A stretch of DNA of 37,581 nt. Source: SIG459 sp045538735 (GTDB taxonomy: Bacteria; Bacillota; Clostridia; Oscillospirales; Oscillospiraceae). Made by a program: the position numbers and the translations under genes. The stretch covers positions 1 through 37,581 of the forward strand of contig JAZSRY010000019.1 of the NCBI GenBank assembly GCA_045538735.1. Reading direction: 5' to 3'. Positions 17,692 through 25,330 of this stretch are shown here, one piece after another. The stretch's first letter is position 1. Each line of letters starts with the position of its first letter. The notes under the pieces are model-generated. The model saw only the letters and a program-made list of their open reading frames with translations. It was not told where the DNA came from and made no database searches.

Positions 17692-17720
17692 ATTTTCTCA
17701 TAGGCTCATTTCAATGTCAA
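17692..17720 (-). promoter_or_regulatory. Promoter of the hydrogenase operon
   Basis: Minus strand TTGACA (17720-17715), 17-base spacer, GAAAAT (17697-17692). It lies 65 bp upstream of the flavoprotein ATG. I saw no convincing Rex operator next to it. Confidence 0.7.
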
Positions 17721-17767
17721 GCGTTAAAAAAAACACACACGTCCGATGCTTTCATACCAAAAAAGAA

Positions 17768-17812
17768 AAACAGCGCAATATCAAGGGCTTCACCCGATAT
17801 TGCACTGTTTTA
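17768..17812 (-). terminator. Intrinsic terminator after the DUF554 gene
   Basis: AAACAGTGCAATATC pairs with GATATTGCGCTGTTT on the minus strand (15 bp, one wobble) and is followed by TTTTTC, a few bases past the DUF554 stop. Confidence 0.85.
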
Positions 17813-17816
17813 TTTA

Positions 17817-18524
17817 CTAAAATATTTTTCCTATAAGCTCTGCAAGGGGTATATATGCAATGGGGAGGAAAATTGCGGGGAGCATATTTGCAACCTTAAT
17901 GCGCTTTGGGCTCAGCTCCAGCATATTGATTCCCATGCCGATGAGGATAACTCCGCCAACAGCACTCATTTCGCAAACAACCTCAGGGCTAAGGTAAGGG
18001 GAAATTACCCCTGCAAGAAGGGTAAGTCCTCCCTGAAAAACGAGAATGAAAAGAGCGGAGAAAGGAACACCCAGCCCCATTGCCGCCGCAAACATAATAC
18101 TCGTTACAAAATCAAGGGCGCTTTTTGCATATATTATGCTGTTATTTCCGTTTATGCCCGCTTCGAAAGAACCCATTATAGTCATGCTGCCAACGCAGAA
18201 AACCACACATGCAGTTACAAAACCCTCTGTGAAGCGGCCTGTCCCCTTCCCTTTCAGGAGCTTTGACTTGATGAAATCACCCGCTCCTTCGATACCGTCA
18301 TCGATGCGGATAATCTCGCCTATCAAAGTACCCAGAGCCATACAGATAATGACGCAGAGTATATCCTCCGTGCCTATGGCGCTTGTTATACCGATAAGCA
18401 CAGTCACAAGTGCAAGAGCGCTTATTACGGCACTGACGAATTTCTCTTTTATGAAATTTCGGAAAAGAATGCCGATGGCGCTGCCGAGAAGCACCGTCGC
18501 CATATTTACAAACACAGCCAACAT
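17817..18524 (-). CDS. DUF554 family membrane protein
   Basis: A 235-residue integral membrane protein of the DUF554 (YdfK-like) family, function not established. About seven hydrophobic segments are visible, with family-like motifs MLAVFVNMATVLLGSAIGI at the start, GALIGEIIRIDDGIEG-type text near residue 70, CVGSMTIMGSFEAGI, DFVTSIMFAAAMGLGVPFSA, and GGVILIGMGINMLEL near the end. I favour the ATG at 18524 because family members begin at this hydrophobic segment; an ATG at 18536 (four codons longer) is possible but has its purine-rich stretch directly abutting it. It is a single-gene unit with its own promoter and terminator. Confidence 0.88.
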   Translation of the reverse strand: MLAVFVNMATVLLGSAIGILFRNFIKEKFVSAVISALALVTVLIGITSAIGTEDILCVIICMALGTLIGEIIRIDDGIEGAGDFIKSKLLKGKGTGRFTEGFVTACVVFCVGSMTIMGSFEAGINGNNSIIYAKSALDFVTSIMFAAAMGLGVPFSALFILVFQGGLTLLAGVISPYLSPEVVCEMSAVGGVILIGMGINMLELSPKRIKVANMLPAIFLPIAYIPLAELIGKIF

Positions 18525-18560
18525 AAATAATTCCATCTCTTTGCAGATTTTATGGACTTG

Positions 18561-18589
18561 ATTTTACATTTTGCGGTCTTAAATGTCAA
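18561..18589 (-). promoter_or_regulatory. Promoter of the DUF554 gene
   Basis: Minus strand TTGACA (18589-18584), 17-base spacer, TAAAAT (18566-18561). The predicted transcript start gives a leader of roughly 20-30 bases. Confidence 0.75.
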
Positions 18590-18598
18590 TCTCGGGAT

Positions 18599-18628
18599 TT
18601 GACAAAGGCAGCCCCTCGGTGGTATTAT
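18599..18628 (+). promoter_or_regulatory. Promoter of tRNA-Leu
   Basis: TTGACA (18599-18604), 18-base spacer, TATTAT (18623-18628), 18 bp before the tRNA 5' end. It is divergent from the DUF554 promoter with 9 bp between the -35 boxes. Confidence 0.8.
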
Positions 18629-18646
18629 ATGCGGGCAATCAAATAG

Positions 18647-18729
18647 GCGGGTATGATGGAATTGGCAGACATGCAGGATTTAGGTTCCTGTGCGCAAGCG
18701 TTGGGGTTCAAGTCCCCATACCCGTACCA
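18647..18729 (+). tRNA. tRNA-Leu (anticodon UAG)
   Basis: An 83-nt class II tRNA with encoded CCA. The acceptor GCGGGTA pairs with TACCCGT (one G-U at the end). Anticodon loop TTTAGGT gives TAG on an AGGAT/TTCCT-type stem. A variable arm (GTGCGCAAGCG) and T-loop TTCAAGT are present. Confidence 0.95.
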
Positions 18730-18731
18730 GA

Positions 18732-18775
18732 ACTGGACATCGGTCTTTGCGTCAAGACCGATGTCCAGTTTCATT
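18732..18775 (+). terminator. Intrinsic terminator of tRNA-Leu
   Basis: A perfect 16-bp stem (ACTGGACATCGGTCTT with its complement) and a 6-base loop, followed by TTCATTTT. The bases 18776-18985 after it hold no gene I can support. Confidence 0.88.
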
Positions 18776-18985
18776 TTACAGCAGCCCTTGATTACACACT
18801 TTCTTGATACTATTTCTGTGGGATGGTCAAAGAGCGCTCACACACAGAGCCTTTCCCCGTATTGCCAATATCGCTAATGACAAATCGACAGATTTGTGAT
18901 ATGATTTTCATAGATGGATAGCTGTTTCTGCTAAAGCATTTCCAGGCACAGAACGGTCACCCAATCTTGTTGTTGAGGCGATTTT

Positions 18986-19744
18986 ATGAAAAAAGCTTTT
19001 GCATGGAGTCTGATTCTCAGCATTACTCTCATGCTTTGCGCATGTACAGTCCCCCCCGCCACGGAGTCAGAGACCGGTAATATACAATCATCCGGGAAAG
19101 AAACAACAGCAACGGAATTAAGCGAAGAACTTCCAGAAGCTGTAACGCCAGCTGATTCAAGTCAGACAGCGGAAGATACAACAGAACCAGCGCAGGTAAC
19201 TTCTCCCGAAACCGCGGCAGCACCACAGCTGCAAGACTGGAAAAGGGCCTATTTGGAGTTTTTAGAAGGCGTAAATGATTATCATGTTGGCTTTGCACTG
19301 GTTTACATCGATGGTGATGACATTCCGGAGCTTTACCTGAACGGTGATTGTGAAGCCACAGGCGATGCTGTATGCACATATAAAAACGGCAAGGTGCTTG
19401 AAGAGCGCCTAAAGCGTATCTGGGGCGGCACTTACATTCCCGGTGCCGGACTGGTTAAAAACACCAACGGCAACATGGGATACTACACTACAGATATTTA
19501 CAGCCTTACAGCCAATGGGTTCACAGTCATTTGGAACGGGCTTGAAACGCAGGAGATCATTCCTCCGGCAAACGAAAACGAAGAGCCAACTATGACCATT
19601 TCCTTCTCCATAGGTGACCAAACCGTAAGCGAAGAAGAATACTATGCAGCCATCGAGGCGGTTTTCAATATATCGCAGGCTGTACCTCTCCACGAAAATA
19701 CTCTGTCTTATGACGCTGTTCGGCAGTTGATTCTGGATAGCTGA
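18986..19744 (+). CDS. Secreted lipoprotein with an acidic metal-binding-like loop, unknown function
   Basis: A 252-residue protein with a type II signal peptide (MKKAFAWSLILSITLML, lipobox LCAC, Cys20). A Ser/Thr/Glu-rich, low-complexity linker (about 25-85) precedes a globular domain starting LQDWKRAYLEFLEG. The segment FALVYIDGDDIPELYLNG resembles the DxDxD..EL calcium-loop-like stretch common in Firmicute lipoproteins; a variable beta-rich part and a C-terminal ISFSIGDQTVSEEEYYAAIEAVF follow. GAGGCG lies before the ATG. It stands alone between tRNA-Leu and a terminator. I do not recognise a specific function; surface exposure is the only firm inference. Confidence 0.8.
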   Translation: MKKAFAWSLILSITLMLCACTVPPATESETGNIQSSGKETTATELSEELPEAVTPADSSQTAEDTTEPAQVTSPETAAAPQLQDWKRAYLEFLEGVNDYHVGFALVYIDGDDIPELYLNGDCEATGDAVCTYKNGKVLEERLKRIWGGTYIPGAGLVKNTNGNMGYYTTDIYSLTANGFTVIWNGLETQEIIPPANENEEPTMTISFSIGDQTVSEEEYYAAIEAVFNISQAVPLHENTLSYDAVRQLILDS

Positions 19745-19825
19745 CAAACGAAATCGCCGCTATGCCCATTCCCGGAGCGCAGCGGATGCTTCAGTTTGTA
19801 TTAAAACAGCTCACTATTTTAAGAT

Positions 19826-19860
19826 AAAAAACCGACAAGTTTCGACTTGTCGGTTTTTTC
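19826..19860 (+). terminator. Bidirectional intrinsic terminator
   Basis: AAAAAACCGACAAGT pairs with ACTTGTCGGTTTTTT (15 bp, loop TTCG), 82 bp after the lipoprotein stop, with T-runs on both strands. Confidence 0.85.
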
Positions 19861-20096
19861 AACTTTATCTGCTTTTTCGGGAATTGCAACCAGTCAAAAT
19901 CGTCCTCCCGAAGCACTAAAGCTCCACTGCCTCGCCCGCGCCATGTATTCTTATGCTGCTCAATAAACGCCTTCTTGGAGCTAAATCCACGCCATACATT
20001 CCACCCGGTCTGTCCCGCATGATTTTTATCCGGAACCAGTACAACAGTGTCAAAGAGATTTGACCCCTGTTCGATATCTATCCCCTTTACACCTAA
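19861..20096 (-). pseudogene. Remnant of an unidentified gene (about 78 codons, no start codon)
   Basis: The minus strand is open from the stop codon at 20099-20097 to the terminator. The reading looks like real protein (VKGIDIEQGSNLFDTVVLVP, then WNVWRGFSSKKAFIEQH and ALVLREDDFDWLQFPKKQ), yet it has no ATG, GTG or usable TTG in frame near its start. I do not recognise the family. The simplest reading is the C-terminal piece of a lost gene in the otherwise empty 19745-20135 stretch, which also holds the terminator at 19826 and the promoter at 20086. Confidence 0.4.
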
Positions 20097-20113
20097 CTAA
20101 TACATGATATAAT
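20086..20113 (+). promoter_or_regulatory. Promoter of the small membrane protein gene
   Basis: TTTACA (20086-20091), 16-base spacer, TATAAT (20108-20113), with the ribosome site GGGAGG only 10 bases after the -10 box, so the leader is very short. Confidence 0.75.
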
Positions 20114-20135
20114 AAAAAATATGGGAGGTATGATT

Positions 20136-20585
20136 ATGGAAAACAAAGCCGAAATGCAGCAGCTTTTGGAGCGCTTGGAAAAGTCGGGACAGCAGCAGGC
20201 GAAGTACGCAAAGCTTCAGTTTATTTTCTCTGTATCAGCGGTGGCGATATGTCTTGTATTCGTCATACTGGCTTTAGCGATACTCCCTCAGGCTCAGGAA
20301 ATGGTGAGTCGTACCGAGGTTCTCCTTAAAAATCTGGAAACCGTGACTGAGGAGCTGGCAGAAACTGACCTTGATGCTATAATATCCAATGTTGATTCCC
20401 TCGTTTCAAATGTGGACTCTCTTGTATCCAATGCCGATTCCCTCGTATCCACCGGCCAAGGAGGTATGCAGGAGGCTCTGGAGGCCATTGGAAAAATCGA
20501 TTTTGAAAAGCTCAATGACGCTATCGAGGGATTTTCCGCGGTAGTTGAGCCTCTGACCAAATTCTTTAATATATTCGACCGATAA
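20136..20585 (+). CDS. Small single-pass membrane protein with heptad repeats
   Basis: A 149-residue protein. A charged N-terminal helix (about 1-25) is followed by one strong transmembrane segment (about 27-50, FIFSVSAVAICLVFVILALAI). A long predicted coiled coil then includes three tandem heptads of pattern N-V/A-D-S-L-V-S, made of near-repeated 21-base DNA, and ends near LTKFFNIFDR. GGGAGG lies seven bases before the ATG at 20136; an ATG at 20121 overlaps the ribosome site. It resembles small DUF948-like membrane coiled-coil proteins in layout only. Function unknown. It has its own promoter and terminator, upstream of the 2TM-Nudix operon. Confidence 0.8.
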   Translation: MENKAEMQQLLERLEKSGQQQAKYAKLQFIFSVSAVAICLVFVILALAILPQAQEMVSRTEVLLKNLETVTEELAETDLDAIISNVDSLVSNVDSLVSNADSLVSTGQGGMQEALEAIGKIDFEKLNDAIEGFSAVVEPLTKFFNIFDR

Positions 20586-20589
20586 TTGC

Positions 20590-20631
20590 TGGACCGGCAA
20601 GCCTCGATATGGGCTTGTCGGTCTTGCTCTA
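20590..20631 (+). terminator. Intrinsic terminator after the small membrane protein gene
   Basis: GACCGGCAAGCC pairs with GGCTTGTCGGTC (12 bp, one wobble) followed by a short T-containing tract (TTGCTCT). Confidence 0.7.
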
Positions 20632-20677
20632 AACATTATGACGACGCATATTCCCTCGTATTGACAACTCTATTAAA

Positions 20678-20706
20678 TTGACTTGAAAAGCAAGTTGTGA
20701 TATACC
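20678..20706 (+). promoter_or_regulatory. Candidate promoter of the 2TM-Nudix/kinase/dehydrogenase operon
   Basis: TTGACT (20678-20683), 17-base spacer, TATACC (20701-20706). The spacer contains the small inverted repeat ACTTG-AAAAG-CAAGT, and ACAACT at 20664 is the inverse of AGTTGT at 20693, so an operator is possible. Confidence 0.5.
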
Positions 20707-20743
20707 TTATACATAAAGATATACAAACTTTGGAGTGTTTGCC

Positions 20744-22327
20744 GTGAGAAAACGCTTGTTCAAATTCATAAGAAAATGCTTTGACAGCACCCTTGCCAAG
20801 ATCCTTACATACATAGTTCTTATCCTCGTAATTTTCTATTTCTTCGGAGTTTTTGACAGTTTTGGTCAGTCTTTCTCTGAAATGTTCAGAAAAGTTCTTG
20901 GTATATTCACCAGCGAGAACACCCTTTCCGTTTTTCTTGCGGGTATTTTCTCCATTACCGTTGCAATAATAGTTAAGCAGTTTGACTCTTATCTTGAGGA
21001 ATCCAGCAAGATAAGCGACAATCACCACAAGGTCATATCCACCTATAGCGCTCATCCTAAGACCGACAAAAGCGAAATCCTCGGCAAGGATGATAACTTC
21101 TGCGATAAGACAGGCGGATTCATGGCCCTTCACAGCGAGCACATTACCGTTTTCAGCGAAAGGGAATTGAAAAACGATGTGAAGGACAAGTATTCCAAGG
21201 AATACGCCGTTGTGCAGCAGGACAGAGAGTCCTTTGACCACGGAAAAGGCAAACTCTATCTTCCCTCTCTGAACGTTTTTTCCAACGTGCACGGCAACAC
21301 TAAAATCGTATTTGACGACAGCAAGGAAGCTCACCAGCTCCCCGATTTTGTTATGCAGAATGCTCTCAAGCTCCTTGCAGCCCACAAAAGTTCCAAGCGC
21401 TCCAACAACGACACCGTCCGTCTCAATGATTTTTCTTATGACGGCAAGAGCAAAACCCTCACTCTCGACACACAGCGCAGCATGTATTTCCACATGCTCA
21501 TAACAAACCGCTGCATGGACTATGAGTTTGACGACGGACTTACCATCAGAAATGTTTACGAATACCGCAGCAAAATATCCCCACTTCACAAGTCCGTTTT
21601 CGGCAACCAGATCGGTATTAACGGACTTATTCTCACAAGCGACGGCTATGTGCTTGTTGAAAAGCGCGACCAGAAAAAAATCACCTGGAAAAACAAGTTC
21701 GCCCAGTCCATTTCCCTTGCCCTCAAAGTATCCGATCTTAAATTTGAAAAAGACCAAACCACCGGTACAATAAGCGAAACCATTGGCAGCACAAGCAAGA
21801 CCGCAAACACGCAGTTTAAGACAATAATTGAAAAAACCGTCAAGGACAACTTTGGTCTTGTTCCCGATGACTACCTTGAGTTTTCCATTGAGGACAACTT
21901 CCTCGGCATAGCCCGCGACCTTCTTGAGGGCGGCAAGCCGAATATGTATTTCTACCTCACCACCAAGCTCAATGCCCGGGAGCTCAGAGCCCTTTTGGAG
22001 AAAAATGCCGCCAGAACGAAGGAGGAAAAAGGCATCAAGCCCCTCCAGACCTCCAAGCTCTCCTCCGACTATTACCTCATCCCCTATGAGGATATCCGCG
22101 TCAATTTCAACTACGCAATGAAGGTTGACCGCCGCAGCGCACTTTGGATTCGCAGACGCATCCATCCCCGCGACAGCCGCCTCAACTCCTTCCGCGACGC
22201 TCTGCGCCACCGCCTCGGCACATTCTTCCGTCCGAAGCTTAACAGAGAATGCGGCGAAGCGCTGCTTGTAACCGTGGCATTCCTGGAGCTTTGCAAGAGC
22301 CGAATTGATGCCATCAAGAACAAATAA
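20744..22327 (+). CDS. Two-transmembrane protein with degenerate Nudix-like domain (Cap16-like layout)
   Basis: A 527-residue protein. Two transmembrane helices lie at about 19-37 and 60-77, so the bulk (80-527) is probably cytoplasmic. The central part contains INGLILTSDGYVLVEKRD (about 292-309), the usual first strands of a Nudix fold. A box-like helix at 361-372 reads IIEKTVKDNFGL: the Arg, Glu and Glu-Glu positions of REUxEExGU are Lys, Thr and Asp-Asn, so hydrolysis is doubtful and ligand binding more likely. This layout matches SMODS-associated Nudix (2TM-Nudix, Cap16-type) CBASS effectors, but no nucleotidyltransferase is nearby. The start is GTG at 20744, eight bases after GGAG. It is first of three tightly linked genes. 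Assignment to that family is inference. Confidence 0.75.
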   Translation: MRKRLFKFIRKCFDSTLAKILTYIVLILVIFYFFGVFDSFGQSFSEMFRKVLGIFTSENTLSVFLAGIFSITVAIIVKQFDSYLEESSKISDNHHKVISTYSAHPKTDKSEILGKDDNFCDKTGGFMALHSEHITVFSERELKNDVKDKYSKEYAVVQQDRESFDHGKGKLYLPSLNVFSNVHGNTKIVFDDSKEAHQLPDFVMQNALKLLAAHKSSKRSNNDTVRLNDFSYDGKSKTLTLDTQRSMYFHMLITNRCMDYEFDDGLTIRNVYEYRSKISPLHKSVFGNQIGINGLILTSDGYVLVEKRDQKKITWKNKFAQSISLALKVSDLKFEKDQTTGTISETIGSTSKTANTQFKTIIEKTVKDNFGLVPDDYLEFSIEDNFLGIARDLLEGGKPNMYFYLTTKLNARELRALLEKNAARTKEEKGIKPLQTSKLSSDYYLIPYEDIRVNFNYAMKVDRRSALWIRRRIHPRDSRLNSFRDALRHRLGTFFRPKLNRECGEALLVTVAFLELCKSRIDAIKNK

Positions 22328-22337
22328 AGGTGATAAA

Positions 22338-23318
22338 ATGAAAGATAAAATTCTCTCCTTCGGAGAAATTATGCTCCGCCTCACCCCTCCCTCCCACGGA
22401 CTTATAAGCGAGGCACGCGCCTTCGATGCCTGCTACGGCGGCACAGAGTCCAATGTTCTGGTCTGTCTCTCCTGCCTCGGCCACAAGACCGAATATCTCA
22501 CTGCCCTCCCCGCCGATGATCTGGGCGACGCCACTGTGAAGCATCTTCGCTCCTACGGAGTTGAGACAGAGCATATAATCCGCAGCGGAGACCGCATGGG
22601 TCTTTACTTCCTTGAGGAGGGTCAGGGAGATCGCACCACAAAGGTTGTCTATATGCGCAAGGGCTCCGAAGCTTCCAAGCTGGACGAAAACGCATTCAAT
22701 CCTGACGAGGTTTTCGAAGGCTGCTCTCTTTTCCATATAAGCGGAATTTCCTTTGCCATTTCCGATGGTGCCCGCCGTCTCAGCTTTCAGCTCCTGAGGG
22801 AGGCAAAGCGCCGTGGCATCCCCGTCAGCTTTGACTTCAACTACCGCGGCAAGCTTTGGACCATCGAGGAAGCTGCAGAGGTTTATAAAGAGATAATCAA
22901 GTATGTGGACATAGTTTTTTGCGCCGAAAAAGATCTCACCACCTTCCTCGGCACCACCAGAGAGAACTTCCACAATGAATTTAATTCTCCCATGCTTATA
23001 GTCCGCGAAAGGCAGTGGCTTTCCGACAGCAAATGCTCCGTTTCCCTCTATGCCTCTCATAAGACCCAAGAGGGCATTAAGAGTTTTTGCATTGAAAACA
23101 CCGAGTTTTCCGCTTACGAAAAAATCGGCTCCGGCGATGCATTTGCCGCAGGCGTTCTCCATATTCTATCCAAGGATATAGACAATATCGAAGACGCTCT
23201 CCACTGGGGTCTTGGTTGCTTCGTCCTCAAGCACACTCAGCGCGGCGATGTGCTGAGCCAGAGCAAGAGCGCCATTGAAGCCTATATCACCAATTTTTCA
23301 AAGGATGTGAGCAGATAA
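22338..23318 (+). CDS. PfkB-family carbohydrate kinase (2-keto-3-deoxygluconate kinase-like)
   Basis: A 326-residue ribokinase-family sugar kinase that would phosphorylate a sugar or sugar acid with ATP in the cytoplasm. It begins KILSFGEIMLRLTPPSHGL, close to KdgK-type enzymes, and has GGTESNVLVCLSCLG, the sugar-binding DFNYRGKLW segment, FCAEKDL and the anion-hole/catalytic motif GSGDAFAAG (Asp267). Length is normal. AAAGGTGATAAA precedes the ATG at 22338, 10 bp after the 2TM-Nudix stop, so they are one transcript. The ketodeoxygluconate assignment rests on resemblance and is not secured; no aldolase or uronate pathway gene is present in the window. Confidence 0.88.
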   Translation: MKDKILSFGEIMLRLTPPSHGLISEARAFDACYGGTESNVLVCLSCLGHKTEYLTALPADDLGDATVKHLRSYGVETEHIIRSGDRMGLYFLEEGQGDRTTKVVYMRKGSEASKLDENAFNPDEVFEGCSLFHISGISFAISDGARRLSFQLLREAKRRGIPVSFDFNYRGKLWTIEEAAEVYKEIIKYVDIVFCAEKDLTTFLGTTRENFHNEFNSPMLIVRERQWLSDSKCSVSLYASHKTQEGIKSFCIENTEFSAYEKIGSGDAFAAGVLHILSKDIDNIEDALHWGLGCFVLKHTQRGDVLSQSKSAIEAYITNFSKDVSR

Positions 23319-23319
23319 A

Positions 23320-24270
23320 ATGAAAGTGAAAATTTGCCTCAGCGTTTCCACGCTGGACTCCGCTTTTGAAAAAATGTATGAAGAGCTCAAAAAGTACGCA
23401 GATATTAATGTTGTGGGGCTTAATGGCTTTTCCCTTGAAGGCTATGATATTTTTATCGGCAAAAAGATGAGCGCCGAAGCTCTTGCTACCGCCGACCGCC
23501 TCAAGGCCGTTTTTGCCTACAAGACGGGTGTTGACGACTTTCCCCTCTCTGCTATGAAGGATATGGGGATCACCCTTGTCAACTCCCATATTGACGCCGA
23601 TTACATTGCCGAATATTCCATCGGTCTCGGCATGAGTCTTCTTAACCGTATAACCGAAAGCGACAAAAAGCTCCGCAAGGGTATCTGGCGCGACAGCAAA
23701 AACCCCTATTGGACCAGTATATTTGATGTTAAAATCGGTCTCCTCGGCTACGGTCATATCGGCAGGAGCATCAACAAGGTTCTTCGCCATAACTTCGTTG
23801 AGACCTACACAATTGACCGCGGCAAGCAGTATGACGATATCAAGCTTGTTTCTTCCCTTGACGAGCTATGCGAGAAGACGAACCTTATCGTAATCTCCCT
23901 TCCCAAAACCGCCGACACCAACTGTCTCTTTGACGAGCGCCGCCTTAAACTTATGAAGGATAAGTATATCGTCAATGTCGGCAGAAGCAACTGCATTGAC
24001 CAGAAGGCTCTTTATGATGCTCTCAGCAGCGGATATCTTGCAGGTGCTGCCATAGACACTTGGGACTCCAAGCCCAAGGATATGAACGAGCGTCTCATCC
24101 CCTATGAATATCCCTTTGAGACTCTCGACAATATCGTCCTCTCCCCCCATCAGGCGATGCAGGTTGAGGACGGACACGAGAGATATGTTATGGACACTCT
24201 CGACAAGGTTGTTGCTTACATCACTGACGGTACACTCAGAGATGTGGTGGATCTTGCAAAGGGATATTAA
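23320..24270 (+). CDS. D-2-hydroxyacid dehydrogenase homologue with Glu-to-Lys change at the catalytic triad
   Basis: A 316-residue NAD-binding protein of the D-isomer 2-hydroxyacid dehydrogenase superfamily. The nucleotide fold has GLLGYGHIGRSI (G143, G145, G148) followed by an acidic TIDRG. Active-site Arg222 (VGRSN) and His277 (SPHQAM) are kept. The third catalytic residue, Glu 29 positions after Arg in D-lactate dehydrogenase, is Lys251 here (DTWDSKP). Activity may therefore be altered or lost. Its ATG sits 1 bp after the kinase stop codon, so translation is coupled. A perfect terminator hairpin follows. The substrate is unknown; a sugar-acid reduction linked to the kinase is one possibility. 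Confidence 0.85.
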   Translation: MKVKICLSVSTLDSAFEKMYEELKKYADINVVGLNGFSLEGYDIFIGKKMSAEALATADRLKAVFAYKTGVDDFPLSAMKDMGITLVNSHIDADYIAEYSIGLGMSLLNRITESDKKLRKGIWRDSKNPYWTSIFDVKIGLLGYGHIGRSINKVLRHNFVETYTIDRGKQYDDIKLVSSLDELCEKTNLIVISLPKTADTNCLFDERRLKLMKDKYIVNVGRSNCIDQKALYDALSSGYLAGAAIDTWDSKPKDMNERLIPYEYPFETLDNIVLSPHQAMQVEDGHERYVMDTLDKVVAYITDGTLRDVVDLAKGY

Positions 24271-24277
24271 AAGACAG

Positions 24278-24315
24278 TTAAAGCCAAGCTGCATTCTGCA
24301 GCTTGGCTTTAATCA
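24278..24315 (+). terminator. Intrinsic terminator of the three-gene operon
   Basis: AAAGCCAAGCTGCA pairs perfectly with TGCAGCTTGGCTTT (14 bp, loop TTC), followed by AATCATTATTT; the T-run is inside the stem end. Confidence 0.85.
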
Positions 24316-24395
24316 TTATTTGCACCACATGACAGGTCGCCATGTTTAGGAGCAGGGACTATGCAATTTAACTATCAACAGCAATAATAAGAACA

Positions 24396-25217
24396 TTATG
24401 CTTCAGAGTTATCGGGAAGCTCTTTCCAGCGGCGATTGATATACTTCAAAATCACAACAGATACCACTGCCATGACAAAAAGACCCGCATAGATAACAGG
24501 ATAGGCAACATTCTGGGGCAACACGAGAGAAATGCTGGATATCAGGTCAATTATGGTATGGAGTCCCAAGCACAGCAGGGCACATACGCCCGGCTTTTTA
24601 TTGGCTACGCCGTAGCAGACCAATGCGCTCATTGCTACATGGCAGGTCATAGCCAGCAGACGCTCTAAGCCTGCCAGCAGGAACATGGCAGGCTCCATGC
24701 CAACCAATTGGCTTCGGATCAGCTCCAGCTGGCTCACATCCATACCCAAGCCGGCGGTCTGAGCAATCAATGTATCAAAAATGCCGCTGTTAATCATAAC
24801 GATATAGATAAGATTGTTCACGTAGGTCATTCCGATGAGCACCATTGCCTCGATACCTCCGTGACCCAAACCCGCAGCCAGAGATCGTCTCCACGTCAGC
24901 TTTTTCTCCATTATCTTCGCTGCCGCAAATCGCCCCGCGAGTTCGAATAGGCCCGCCGTAAAGGCAAGACATAAAGCATAAATGAACAGATTTTTTTGCG
25001 CAAAGTCAATAAACCAGCTCCGGCTTTGCAGGAAGCTCAAAATGGGCAGTCGGATCAGAATTTGGGTAACGAAGAAACCGGCAGCCCCCAGCCACCACGC
25101 TGAAGCGATCCCCTGCTTTTTATGCCTTAAAGCTATGATAAGCATAACTACAATAGGCAGCACCAGGCTGATCAGCAGCGTAACCACACATGCAATAATA
25201 TTCGTTATGGGAACCAC
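24396..25217 (-). CDS. YhfC-family intramembrane protease-like membrane protein
   Basis: A 273-residue polytopic membrane protein of the YhfC (PF10086) family, which has been proposed to be glutamic-type intramembrane proteases. Conserved polar motifs within hydrophobic segments are visible: FELAGRFAA, GLGHGGIEAM, GLERLLAMTCHVAMSALV and LGLHTIIDL, matching the Glu/His pairs of the family. About seven membrane segments are predicted by eye. The start is GTG at 25217, eight bases after AGAGGAG; a longer reading from TTG 25235 would place the ribosome site inside the gene. It is a single gene between hairpins at 24278 and 25331. The substrate is unknown. Confidence 0.88.
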   Translation of the reverse strand: MVPITNIIACVVTLLISLVLPIVVMLIIALRHKKQGIASAWWLGAAGFFVTQILIRLPILSFLQSRSWFIDFAQKNLFIYALCLAFTAGLFELAGRFAAAKIMEKKLTWRRSLAAGLGHGGIEAMVLIGMTYVNNLIYIVMINSGIFDTLIAQTAGLGMDVSQLELIRSQLVGMEPAMFLLAGLERLLAMTCHVAMSALVCYGVANKKPGVCALLCLGLHTIIDLISSISLVLPQNVAYPVIYAGLFVMAVVSVVILKYINRRWKELPDNSEA

Positions 25218-25330
25218 AAGCCATTCTCCTCTCAATTCAGTGGTTAAAGTTACTCACGCAGCTTTCATCACCACATCAAATAATTATTAATTGATATTGT
25301 TTATATACTATCACGCACAAAGTAATATTA

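Noticed and set aside
17640..17760. Rex operator upstream of the hydrogenase operon
   Set aside because: I looked for the TTGTGAA..TTCACAA pattern and found only weak partial matches.
20636..23162. Minus-strand open frames opposite the 2TM-Nudix and kinase genes
   Set aside because: No ribosome site or recognisable domain; the plus-strand genes have sensible starts, spacing and family motifs.
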